Source: DATDRS01 sp035291605
GTDB taxonomy: Bacteria; Chloroflexota; Anaerolineae; Anaerolineales; UBA6663
Direction: 5' to 3'
NCBI GenBank assembly: GCA_035291605.1
Contig: DATDRS010000461.1
Coordinates: 1 to 11,655 of the forward strand
Length of the DNA stretch: 11,655 nt
The position numbers were made by a program, and so were the translations under genes. The notes under the pieces are model-generated. The model did not search any database. It was not told where the DNA came from and was given only the letters and a program-made list of their open reading frames with translations. Below are positions 1 to 6,201 of this stretch, piece after piece (within the stretch, counting starts at the first letter, position 1; every line of letters begins with the position of its first letter).

Positions 1-171
1 GAGCTGGGCGCCGGCTACGGCGACTTTGCCATGACGCCCGGCCTGATTTACAACGTCCGCCTCGCCGCCGATCCCTCGGCCGTCGTCACCGGCCTCGCCG
101 TGGAAAACTGCGCCGACAACTCTGGGAAAACCTACCCTGGCGCGTGGCAGTTGGTGTTCAGGGAAAAGTGA
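1..171 (+). CDS. 3' end of an unrecognised protein gene (partial)
   Basis: The first reading frame is open from the window edge to a TGA at 169-171 and gives 56 residues. They begin ELGAGYGDFAMTPGL and end GAWQLVFREK. Codons are strongly G/C at the third position, as in the clear genes nearby, which supports real coding. The stretch is rich in Gly, Ala and Val, has one Cys and no charged motif I recognise. It could be the last strands of a beta-sandwich in a secreted or surface protein, but that is a guess from composition. The gene converges on the isomerase gene and the two stop codons are only 13 bp apart. The start and most of the protein lie outside the window. Confidence 0.6.
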   Translation, partial: ELGAGYGDFAMTPGLIYNVRLAADPSAVVTGLAVENCADNSGKTYPGAWQLVFREK

Positions 172-188
172 CCCGCGACGCGCGTCAC
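164..188 (-). terminator. Convergent terminator-like hairpin over both stop codons
   Basis: On the minus strand GTGAC and GTCAC (5 bp) enclose a further 3-bp CGC/GCG stem with a one-pair mismatch and a 3-nt loop. TTTT follows at 167-164. The hairpin covers the stop codons of both converging genes. The stem is short and the T-run is only four, so the call is moderate. Confidence 0.4.
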
Positions 189-1243
189 GCTTTCTTCCCC
201 AGTTCTTCCCTCAGATAGTCAATCTGCGGCGCTGGCCCCGGATCAACCCCATAGCACATCGCGAGATAGTAGGCCGCGTAATCGCCGTAATGCAGGGTGG
301 TGAGCATGTGCGCCAGCGGCGATTGCCCCGCGGCTTCGATCGCGTCGGTGTTGAAGCCCGCGGTCAAATAAATTTCGCGCGTCACGTCGGCGCGGGCGCG
401 ATTGCGCGGCGGCTCGTGCGCCGAGCGCAGGAAGAGCACCATATATTTGCTCACCAGCGCTTCGGGATATAGGGTCCCGGCGATGGAGTTGTGATCCATT
501 TCCGGCCACACGTCAAAAACAGCCCAGGCCTTGGCGAGCCAGTTGATCTGCGCCTTCCAGCGCCGCGCTACCGGCGCGAGATAGTCCGAGGCGAAGATGA
601 CGCCGAGGCGGTCCATCAATTGACCGGCCATGCGTTTAGCCGGGTTGTGGATCACGGGACTTTCGGCGTGCAGCGACGTGCGCTGGGCGCGCAGGGCGGC
701 GACCGCTTCCCCGACGTCCGCCGATTTGTCGGCCACCAGGCCCAGCTTCGCCAGCGCCGCCAGGGTCAGCATGAAGGCGTGACTGATCGTCAAGCGGGAG
801 GCTTGATCCCCGAAGCCCCAGACTGGAGCGTTGTGCTTTGCCGCCAGCGCGGCCAGTTTGCCGCCAGCGGCGATGGCTAGCAGCCTGGCCCCGCGCGCCA
901 GGGCCGCCTCACAGGCGCTGACCGTCTCTTCGGTGTCGCCTGAATGGGACAGGCCGATGACGAGCGTGTCCCGCCCGACAAAGGCGGGGAGGGCATAGTT
1001 CGACCAGAGGCTGACCGGCGCCGGGCATTCGGGCGCGGCGAGGGTCTGCGCCAGTTCGCCGCCCATGCCGGAACTGCCCATCCCGGCGATGACGATGTTC
1101 CGTACGGATTGGAAATCCTCAGGCAGTGTCAGCGACTGGCCGAGCGCCCAGGCGGAGGCGACGTGATCGGGGAAGGAATTGATTTCGTGGAGCAGGTTCT
1201 GGGAGTCGAGGGAGTTGAAGTCGCCGAGGTTGTCGAGGTTCAT
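185..1243 (-). CDS. Bifunctional phosphoglucose/phosphomannose isomerase family protein (SIS fold)
   Basis: 352 residues, within the usual 300-350 of the dual PGI/PMI family, a cytoplasmic double-SIS enzyme that interconverts fructose-6-phosphate with glucose-6-phosphate and mannose-6-phosphate. Visible landmarks: an N-terminal segment with FPDHVASAWALG (24-35), the glycine-rich turn GMGSSGMGG (54-62), the sugar-phosphate loop SHSGDTEET (99-107), RWKAQIN (228-234), PEMDHNSIAG (247-256) with the presumed catalytic His251, and the C-terminal LHYGDYAAYYLAMCYGVDP (317-335). In relatives I know, the QIN motif continues as QINENAK and its Glu lies 16 residues before the His and is catalytic. Here that position is Trp235, so isomerase activity is uncertain. 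The ATG is 3 nt after the rsmI stop, so translation is probably coupled. Family membership is firm, the exact reaction less so. Confidence 0.88.
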   Translation of the reverse strand: MNLDNLGDFNSLDSQNLLHEINSFPDHVASAWALGQSLTLPEDFQSVRNIVIAGMGSSGMGGELAQTLAAPECPAPVSLWSNYALPAFVGRDTLVIGLSHSGDTEETVSACEAALARGARLLAIAAGGKLAALAAKHNAPVWGFGDQASRLTISHAFMLTLAALAKLGLVADKSADVGEAVAALRAQRTSLHAESPVIHNPAKRMAGQLMDRLGVIFASDYLAPVARRWKAQINWLAKAWAVFDVWPEMDHNSIAGTLYPEALVSKYMVLFLRSAHEPPRNRARADVTREIYLTAGFNTDAIEAAGQSPLAHMLTTLHYGDYAAYYLAMCYGVDPGPAPQIDYLREELGKKA

Positions 1244-1246
1244 AGT

Positions 1247-2065
1247 TTATTCAATTGCCATTTTGTACACCTCGCGCTGCGGCCAGCCGGACAGTTCCGC
1301 CGCCAGGCGCGCGGCGTCTTTCTTCTTCAGGCCCCCGGCGAGGAGCTTTTTGAGCTCGGCGCGGACGTGAGCCTCGTCCCATTTTGCTTCTGCCGCTGGC
1401 GCTGCCCCGCCGATGACGAGGGTGATCTCGCCCAGCACTTCTTTCTGGCTGAAGTGCGCGCGGGCTTCACTGATCTGGCCGCGATAGATTTCTTCGTGCA
1501 GTTTGGTCAGCTCGCGGGCGACGGCCAGCGGACGGTCGCCGAGGATATGCTCGATGTCGGCGAGGGAGGCGAGCAGGCGGTGCGGCGTCTCGAAAAATAC
1601 GAGGGTGCGCGGATCGCGGGAGACAGAGGCGAGGAGCCGCTGGCGGTCGGAGTCCTTGCGGGGCAGGAACCCCAGGTAGACAAAAGCATCCGTGGGGAGG
1701 CCGGAGGCGACGAGCGCCGCCAGCAGGGCCGACGCGCCTGGGACCGGGGTGACGGTGTGGCCGGCGTCCAGAGCCGCGCGGACGAGCTCGTAGCCGGGGT
1801 CGGAGAGGCCGGGTGTGCCGGCGTCGGAGACGAGCGCCACGTCCCCCCCGTCGAGCGCGGCCAGAATTCCATTCAATTTGGCGAGCTTGTTGTGCTCGAA
1901 GTAGCTGGTGCGGGGCGTGTGAATGTCGAAATGAGCGAGGAGTTGCGTGGTGCGGCGCGTGTCTTCGGCGGCGATGAGGCGCACCTCGCGTAAAATGCGC
2001 AGGGCGCGGGCGGACATGTCTTCGAGGTTGCCGATGGGGGTGGCGACGAGGTAGAGCGTGCCCAC
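1247..2065 (-). CDS. rsmI: 16S rRNA (cytidine-1402-2'-O)-methyltransferase RsmI
   Basis: 272 residues from the GTG at 2065. RsmI is a tetrapyrrole-methylase-fold, SAM-dependent enzyme that 2'-O-methylates C1402 in the decoding centre of 16S rRNA. Signature motifs are all present, numbered from this GTG: GTLYLVATPIGNLED (2-16), AEDTRRT (33-39), SDAGTPGLSDPG (80-91), PVPGASALLAAL (108-119), FFETPHR (157-163), ARELTKLHEE (183-192) and GEITLVIGG (212-220). A C-terminal KKKDAARLAAELSG helix (248-261) is also typical. An in-frame ATG lies at 2089, but it sits inside a perfect 11-bp hairpin, and family proteins normally begin a few residues before GTLYLVATPIG. I therefore prefer the GTG. The gene runs directly into the isomerase gene (3 nt apart). 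Confidence 0.95.
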   Translation of the reverse strand: MGTLYLVATPIGNLEDMSARALRILREVRLIAAEDTRRTTQLLAHFDIHTPRTSYFEHNKLAKLNGILAALDGGDVALVSDAGTPGLSDPGYELVRAALDAGHTVTPVPGASALLAALVASGLPTDAFVYLGFLPRKDSDRQRLLASVSRDPRTLVFFETPHRLLASLADIEHILGDRPLAVARELTKLHEEIYRGQISEARAHFSQKEVLGEITLVIGGAAPAAEAKWDEAHVRAELKKLLAGGLKKKDAARLAAELSGWPQREVYKMAIE

Positions 2066-2071
2066 GCGGGC

Positions 2072-2077
2072 ATTATA
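2072..2077 (-). promoter_or_regulatory. Perfect TATAAT just upstream of the rsmI GTG
   Basis: Minus-strand TATAAT ends 6 nt before the GTG at 2065, which would place a transcription start at or next to the start codon. I see no matching -35 at 16-18 nt (the sequence there is GCAAAG-like), so this may be chance. An SD-like GGGAGG sits 15 nt before the GTG. Confidence 0.25.
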
Positions 2078-2082
2078 CTCCC

Positions 2083-2109
2083 TCCCCATCGGCGCTTTGC
2101 CGATGGGGA
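2083..2109. repeat. Perfect 11-bp hairpin between the Thr/Pro-rich gene and rsmI
   Basis: TCCCCATCGGC at 2083-2093 pairs perfectly with GCCGATGGGGA at 2099-2109 around a 5-nt loop, flanked by purine/pyrimidine runs (ccctc, gaggg). No T-run follows on the minus strand, so it is not a textbook terminator. It resembles the short intergenic palindromes scattered in many GC-rich genomes. It overlaps the upstream ATG candidate of rsmI. Confidence 0.65.
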
Positions 2110-2124
2110 AGGTGAGGGGTAGGG

Positions 2125-2949
2125 TTAGTGGTTCTGCACGAAGTTTAAGAGCGTGAGGTTTCTAACACAGCTGGCGAAAGTCGGGACGGTAATCACGTCT
2201 GAGAGTGGAGCGCCAGCGGTATTGCGCAGTTGGACCCGGAATTCGTTCGTGGTGTCTCTGGGTGTGTCGGTGAGGAAGAACTCGTAACCGCTTTGTCCGT
2301 ATTCCGGTTTGCTGCCGGTGAGCGCATCAAGAGTGAGGCCGCCGCCTTCGAGGTGAGCCAACAAGCCAATTTGCGGCCGGCCGCTGAGGTCGAAGACTTG
2401 CCCGGCAATGCCCTGCCATTTGCACCCCGCAGTATTAGCGAAGTTGGCGAGGAAGGTCGGGCTGCCGCTCTGCGGCGTGTAGGCGAACGGCGAGCGCGTT
2501 CGGGTCGGCGTGGGCGTCGGGCCGGTGGCCGTCGGCACGCGCGTCCGCGTCGGCGTGGACGTGTGGGTGGGGGTGTGCGGAATCGTGTTGATGGGGGTAG
2601 GCGGCGTCGGCGTCGGCGTTTCCGTCGGCGTCCCGCTCGGCGGAGGCGTATTGGTGATCGTGGGCGTGTTCGTCGCCGTCCACTCCGGCGGCAGCGTAGG
2701 AGCGATGGCAGTGTTGGTTGACGTTGGCTTGGACGGGAGGGTGGGGATGAGCGCGATGGCCGGCACGGTAGGAGGCCGGAAGGCCTCCGGCACAACGCCC
2801 GGAACCACGAGGGCCGTCCCGATGCACAACGCGCTGAGGCAGCTGAGCGCGAGGAACAGAACGGCGAGGAGGTTGAAGAGGTTGAAAGAGGCGCGGGGCC
2901 GCGCGGGTTGAGGCTCGGCCTCCATCGTCTCCATGGACAGATCTTCCAT
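2125..2949 (-). CDS. Membrane-anchored Thr/Pro-rich protein with C-terminal beta-type domain
   Basis: 274 residues. A short charged N-terminus (1-22) precedes one hydrophobic segment (about 23-50), so the protein is probably a type II membrane protein with its bulk outside the cell. Residues 58-165 are a low-complexity linker dominated by Thr and Pro (TPTPTPPTP, TPTRTRVPTATG and similar), a style common in surface proteins of Anaerolineae. Residues 170-274 look like a folded beta-rich domain (GIAGQVFDLSGRP, GYEFFLTDTP, FRVQLRNTAGAPLSD) with two Cys (176 and 261) that could form a disulfide. The wording resembles carboxypeptidase-regulatory-like or invasin-type beta domains, but I cannot name a family with certainty. 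The ATG at 2949 has GGGAG 9 nt upstream. It lies between the PPIase lipoprotein and rsmI, and function is unknown. Confidence 0.82.
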   Translation of the reverse strand: MEDLSMETMEAEPQPARPRASFNLFNLLAVLFLALSCLSALCIGTALVVPGVVPEAFRPPTVPAIALIPTLPSKPTSTNTAIAPTLPPEWTATNTPTITNTPPPSGTPTETPTPTPPTPINTIPHTPTHTSTPTRTRVPTATGPTPTPTRTRSPFAYTPQSGSPTFLANFANTAGCKWQGIAGQVFDLSGRPQIGLLAHLEGGGLTLDALTGSKPEYGQSGYEFFLTDTPRDTTNEFRVQLRNTAGAPLSDVITVPTFASCVRNLTLLNFVQNH

Positions 2950-3027
2950 GATATCTCACTCCCTGATGTCAGCCTGTTGGCTAATCTTGCGCGGGCGCGC
3001 TTCATTTGAAATACACCCGCACTACGT

Positions 3028-3960
3028 CTAAGGGTTGACGAATTTTTGAACCACCGCTTTAGTGATGACACCTTCCAGCCAGGCTTGCAAGGCTCTTTCA
3101 CGCAAGGCCTGCCCGGCAGCCAGGCTGAGCGGCCGCGCCGGGTCGCGCTCCAACGTTTGGATGATGTGATAGCCAAGCGCGCTGTGGATGACTTCGCTCG
3201 TCTGGCCGGGTTGTAGGGCAAACGCGGCCTGCTCGACCTCCGGCGTGGTCAATAAGCCACGCGGGAACCAGCCCAGGTCGCCGCCTGCCGGACGGCTGCT
3301 TAAGTCCAGCGAATAGGCGGCGGCCAGCTGCGCAAAGTCCGCGCCCGCCTTGATCTGCGCGAGCAAGTCCTGAGCCGTCGCTTCGTCGGCGACCAGCAGT
3401 CCACGCGCGTGGACCTGCTCGGCGGCCTCGCCGACGCTGGTCGTGACCTGCGCGCCCATCCGCGAGCGCAGGAGATCACGGCGCAGGGCCGTGCGAAATT
3501 CGTCGTCGCTGTAAAGGTTGGCGGCGAGCCAGGCCTGGTAAGCCTCCACCCGCCCGAGGCTGGCCTGGATGCGCCTGAGTTCGGCCTCGAGATCACTATC
3601 CGAGATGACGATCCCGGCGGCGCGGGCAGCCTGCTCGACCGCGAGGTTTTCGATCTGGCTTTGCAAAACCACGGCCGGGCAGTCAGCCGAATCGAGGCCG
3701 GCGTTTTGTTTGCCTGTCCGGCAGCGCTCAATTTCCTGATCATAAGCTGCGAGGGTGATCGGTTCTCCGTTCACCAGCGCGGCCAGCGGTTCAGGTGTGG
3801 GCGTCGGGGATGGCGGAAGTGGCGTCGCCGTCGCCGCACTCGTCACCGGGGTGACGGTGGGCAGGGTGGGCGCCGGAGGGCGACTACCACACGCCACTAT
3901 CCCACTCGCGCAGACCAACAGCCAGCCGGCCAGTCTCTGTTTCAACCGGGCGCTTCTCAC
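3028..3960 (-). CDS. PPIC-type peptidyl-prolyl cis-trans isomerase lipoprotein (PrsA/SurA-like)
   Basis: 310 residues from a GTG. A basic, hydrophobic signal sequence ends in the lipobox IVAC, so Cys24 is predicted to be lipidated and the protein anchored outside the membrane. A Pro/Thr linker (about 25-58) leads to a SurA-N-like helical region (about 60-180, starting VNGEPITLAAYDQEI). The parvulin domain follows (about 183-272: HARGLLVADEATAQ, DFAQLAAAYSLD, GGDLGWFPRG, FALQPGQTSEVIHSALGYHII). Such proteins help secreted or surface proteins fold. The C-terminal helix (280-310) is typical of this architecture. The GTG at 3960 is chosen because it starts a proper signal peptide and follows a good -10 box by about 26 nt; the Shine-Dalgarno match is weak. 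The next gene, another surface protein, follows after 78 nt, probably on the same transcript. Confidence 0.92.
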   Translation of the reverse strand: MRSARLKQRLAGWLLVCASGIVACGSRPPAPTLPTVTPVTSAATATPLPPSPTPTPEPLAALVNGEPITLAAYDQEIERCRTGKQNAGLDSADCPAVVLQSQIENLAVEQAARAAGIVISDSDLEAELRRIQASLGRVEAYQAWLAANLYSDDEFRTALRRDLLRSRMGAQVTTSVGEAAEQVHARGLLVADEATAQDLLAQIKAGADFAQLAAAYSLDLSSRPAGGDLGWFPRGLLTTPEVEQAAFALQPGQTSEVIHSALGYHIIQTLERDPARPLSLAAGQALRERALQAWLEGVITKAVVQKFVNP

Positions 3961-3985
3961 GACCAGACACCGCTATGAAGCCGAG

Positions 3986-4013
3986 ATTATACACAACTGG
4001 CGAGGGGGCGCAA
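3986..4013 (-). promoter_or_regulatory. Promoter of the PPIase lipoprotein gene
   Basis: On the minus strand TTGCGC (4013-4008), a 16-nt spacer and a perfect TATAAT (3991-3986) predict a start near 3979, about 19 nt before the GTG at 3960. The -35 matches consensus at three of six positions. Confidence 0.5.
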
Positions 4014-4030
4014 ACTGGCAGCGGACTTTG

Positions 4031-4075
4031 TAGCGGATATAACGGATAGGGCGTCTCATCCGCTATCTATCCGTT
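4031..4075. repeat. Interleaved double inverted repeat at the 3' end of the RNase J gene
   Basis: Two perfect 8-bp arms are interleaved in the order A B A' B': tagcggat (4031-4038), aacggata (4041-4048), atccgcta (4058-4065), tatccgtt (4068-4075). Both A-B and A'-B' are separated by exactly 2 nt, with 9 nt in the centre. This topology permits either one hairpin or the other, or a pseudoknot. Because A and B share CGGAT, nested pairing of A with B' and B with A' is also possible. It overlaps the RNase J stop codon and has no T-run. Confidence 0.6.
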
Positions 4076-5707
4076 GCCTACCTCGTTCACCAGCGCGAAG
4101 ATCATCGGCCGGCGCTTCGTCTCGGCGTAGAAGAAGTCGGAGAGCGCGCTTTCTACCTTTTCCCGCAGACTGCCATTCGCTTTGGCCGCGACTCTGGCAA
4201 TGTGCTCCTGCGCAGAATTGAACAACTCCACGGAATCGCGCACGAAGACGAACCCGCGTGAGATGATCTCCGGTTTGCTCGCCAGTTGGCCGTTCCTGAC
4301 GCGCAGGTTGACGACGACGAAACCGTTCTCGGCCAGCGCCTCGCGCTCGCGCATCACGCCGGGGCCGATGTCGCCTACGCCGGTGCCGTCCACGAAGACG
4401 TAGCCGCCGGGCACGCGCTCGCCCACCGTCATCCGGCCGTCCTCGAATTCCAGCACCGTGCCGTTTTCGACGACGGCGATGTTCTCGTCGGGGAGGCCGA
4501 CTTCACGCGCCAGGGCTGCGTGCTGGTGCAGGTGGCGCAGTTCGCCGTGGATGGGCGCGAAGTTCTTGGGCTTGACCAGATGGATCAGCAGTTTCATCTC
4601 CTCCGCGCTGGCGTGGCCGCTCACGTGCACGGGCGCAATCGGATCGTAGATGACGTGCGCACCGCGCTGGAAAAGTTTGTTGATCGTGCGATGCACCATC
4701 TCCTCATTGCCGGGGATGGGATGCGAAGACAGGACCACGGTGTCGTTGACGATCAGGTCAAATTGCCGGTTGCGCCCTTCGGAGAGGCGGCCCAGGATAG
4801 ACGAGGGTTCGCCCTGCGTGCCGGTCGTCATGAGGACCACTTTCTTCGGCGGCAGCTTAAGCGCCTCGTCCAGCGGGACGATCAGGCCGTCGGGCGCGTC
4901 GAGATAGCCGAGCTTTTGCGCCATGCGCGCGTTCTCGATCATACTCGTGCCGACGAGCGCCATCCGACGCCCGTGCCGGATGGCCGCGTTGGCGACCTGC
5001 TGGATGCGCGAGATGAGCGACGCAAACGTGGCGACGAGGATCCGCCCCGGGGCTTCGCGGAAGACCTGATCAAAAGCCGGGTCAATGACCGCTTCAGACG
5101 GCGTCCACCCGGCTTTGTCGGCGTTGGTTGAGTCCGAGAGCAGGGCCAGCACCCCGCGCCCGGAGAATTCGGCGAGTTTGGCGTAATCGGTGGGCCACCC
5201 GTCCACCGGGGTGTGGTCGAACTTGAAATCGCCCGAATGGACGATCAACCCGGCCGGGGTGGTGATCCCCAGCCCCACGCCGTCCGGGATCGAGTGGCAG
5301 ACGTGGAAGAACTCGACGCCGAACGGGCCGACCTGCAGGCGGTCGCCGGCATGGACGGTATTGAGCGGGACGGCGTGGCGCATCTTGGCGTCGCGCAACT
5401 TGACCTCGACCAGGCCGCGCGTGAGCGGCGTGGCGTAGATGGGCGCGTCCAGCTCTTCCATCACATGCGCGATCGCGCCCGTGTGGTCCTCGTGCCCGTG
5501 CGTGATGATGACGCCCCGCACGGTATCCTTCTTGTCGAGCAGATAGCGGAAGTCCGGGATGATGTAGTCAATCCCGAGCATGTCGTTTTCGGGGAACATG
5601 AGGCCGGCGTCGACCACAAGCGAGTGGTTGCCGTATTCGAACAGCATCATGTTCTTGCCGATTTCCCCCAGACCCCCGAGGGGGATGAGGCGCAATTTGT
5701 GAGTCAT
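4067..5707 (-). CDS. rnj: Ribonuclease J
   Basis: 546 residues, the normal length. RNase J is a metallo-beta-lactamase/beta-CASP enzyme with 5'-3' exonuclease and endonuclease activity in mRNA decay and rRNA maturation. The N-terminus PLGGLGEIGKNM (9-20) is typical. The metal-site motifs are intact: HGHEDH (70-75), His138 in CHSIPDG and Asp160 in HSGDFKFD. The beta-CASP part carries SDSTNAD (191-197), ATFAS (226-230), GTQGEP (296-301), SSHPIPGNE (327-335), SGHAS (363-367) and PIHGE (385-389). The C-terminal domain includes KPEIISRGFVF (478-488). All key residues I can check are present. The gene follows the cold-shock gene but is separated from it by an intrinsic terminator, and its leader contains a long inverted repeat. 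I could not identify a convincing promoter in the 75 nt between that terminator and the ATG. Confidence 0.97.
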   Translation of the reverse strand: MTHKLRLIPLGGLGEIGKNMMLFEYGNHSLVVDAGLMFPENDMLGIDYIIPDFRYLLDKKDTVRGVIITHGHEDHTGAIAHVMEELDAPIYATPLTRGLVEVKLRDAKMRHAVPLNTVHAGDRLQVGPFGVEFFHVCHSIPDGVGLGITTPAGLIVHSGDFKFDHTPVDGWPTDYAKLAEFSGRGVLALLSDSTNADKAGWTPSEAVIDPAFDQVFREAPGRILVATFASLISRIQQVANAAIRHGRRMALVGTSMIENARMAQKLGYLDAPDGLIVPLDEALKLPPKKVVLMTTGTQGEPSSILGRLSEGRNRQFDLIVNDTVVLSSHPIPGNEEMVHRTINKLFQRGAHVIYDPIAPVHVSGHASAEEMKLLIHLVKPKNFAPIHGELRHLHQHAALAREVGLPDENIAVVENGTVLEFEDGRMTVGERVPGGYVFVDGTGVGDIGPGVMREREALAENGFVVVNLRVRNGQLASKPEIISRGFVFVRDSVELFNSAQEHIARVAAKANGSLREKVESALSDFFYAETKRRPMIFALVNEVGNG

Positions 5708-5730
5708 ACTGCAGAACTACCTTTCTGAGT

Positions 5731-5780
5731 GTAGCGCGGATTGCGTGCTCCGTCGAGACCGATCATGCAATCCACGCTAC
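5731..5780. repeat. 14-bp inverted repeat in the RNase J upstream region
   Basis: GTAGCGCGGATTGC at 5731-5744 pairs with GCAATCCACGCTAC at 5767-5780, 13 of 14 positions being Watson-Crick, around a 22-nt loop. The stem lies between the cold-shock terminator and the RNase J ribosome binding region, 24 nt from the start codon. It could be an RNA structure in the leader, an operator or a mobile palindrome. Confidence 0.7.
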
Positions 5781-5782
5781 GT

Positions 5783-5815
5783 AAAAAGCCCCGCCGGGTC
5801 TGTTCCGGACGGGGC
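5783..5815 (-). terminator. Rho-independent terminator of the cold-shock gene
   Basis: On the minus strand GCCCCGTCCGG, loop AACAGA, CCCGGCGGGGC, then TTTTT. The stem has ten pairs including one G-T, with a single mismatch. It lies 42 nt after the cold-shock stop codon and should isolate that gene from RNase J. Confidence 0.85.
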
Positions 5816-5856
5816 GCGAGATTAAATGGTTGGGTGGGACGGTCGCCGGGATGCGG

Positions 5857-6066
5857 TTAGTTCAGGCGGGTCACTTCAACTGCTTGCGGGCCGCGGAGTG
5901 ATTCTTCGATCACAAACTCGACCTTGTCACCTTCGAGCAGGTTCTTGATCCCGTTGCCTTTAATCGCCGAGTAGTGGACGAAAATGTCCTGCCCCTCGGC
6001 GGTGATATAACCGTACCCTTTGGAACCGTCAAACCAGCGGACAATGCCGATGGTGCGTTTAGCCAC
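5857..6066 (-). CDS. Cold-shock domain protein (CspA family)
   Basis: 69 residues from the GTG at 6066, the standard size of a single cold-shock domain. The protein binds single-stranded RNA and DNA and acts as an RNA chaperone in the cytoplasm. RNP1 is KGYGYI and RNP2 is DIFVHYSAI, preceded by GIVRWFDGS; the domain closes with LLEGDKVEFVIEESLRGPQAVEVTRL. The frame is open upstream to an ATG at 6123, but those 19 extra codons contain the -10 and -35 of a clear promoter and the GGAGG (6078-6074), which sits 7 nt before the GTG. The GTG is therefore the real start. The gene is monocistronic, with its own promoter and terminator, and diverges from tRNA-Val. The predicted 5' leader is only about 22 nt, unlike the long thermosensing leader of Escherichia coli cspA. 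Confidence 0.95.
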   Translation of the reverse strand: MAKRTIGIVRWFDGSKGYGYITAEGQDIFVHYSAIKGNGIKNLLEGDKVEFVIEESLRGPQAVEVTRLN

Positions 6067-6094
6067 GATGAGTCCTCCGGAAACAGATGCGTGA

Positions 6095-6123
6095 ATTTTA
6101 TCACGCGCACGGCTTTCGGTCAA
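6095..6123 (-). promoter_or_regulatory. Promoter of the cold-shock gene
   Basis: On the minus strand TTGACC (6123-6118), a 17-nt spacer and TAAAAT (6100-6095). Each hexamer matches the sigma-70 consensus at five of six positions. The expected start is near 6088. Confidence 0.8.
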
Positions 6124-6131
6124 AGTTGGAA

Positions 6132-6146
6132 GAAACTTAAAGTTTC
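6132..6146. promoter_or_regulatory. Palindrome between divergent cold-shock and tRNA-Val promoters
   Basis: GAAACTTAAAGTTTC is a 15-nt palindrome with 7-nt arms around a central A. It lies 8 nt upstream of the cold-shock -35 and 14 nt upstream of the tRNA -35, a fitting place for a shared regulator site. It is AT-rich against a GC-rich background. No regulator is identified. Confidence 0.35.
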
Positions 6147-6160
6147 GATTCGTCTAGGCC

Positions 6161-6189
6161 TTGTCGCCCTTCGGCTGCCATGCTATAAT
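6161..6189 (+). promoter_or_regulatory. Promoter of tRNA-Val
   Basis: TTGTCG (6161-6166), a 17-nt spacer and a perfect TATAAT (6184-6189). Transcription is expected to start near 6196, leaving about 6 nt before the mature tRNA. Confidence 0.8.
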
Positions 6190-6201
6190 CGCGACGCTTC
6201 A

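Noticed and set aside
944..1993. Long plus-strand open frame opposite the isomerase and rsmI genes
   Set aside because: It spans two well-supported minus-strand genes and their junction, its product has no domain pattern, and such shadow frames are expected in GC-rich DNA.
2498..2720. Tandem-repeat-like GGCGTCGG tracts
   Set aside because: They are explained by codons for the Thr/Pro linker of the protein at 2125-2949. No regular unit length suggests a DNA repeat element or CRISPR.
2193..3221. Minus-strand 342-codon frame overlapping the Thr/Pro-rich gene
   Set aside because: It is a frame-shifted reading giving Arg/Ser/Pro-rich low complexity. The in-phase frame has a ribosome binding site, a membrane segment and a plausible domain.
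4286..5131. Plus-strand open frame opposite RNase J
   Set aside because: It is antisense to conserved RNase J motifs. Its product is Arg/His/Asp-rich, typical of an antisense shadow.
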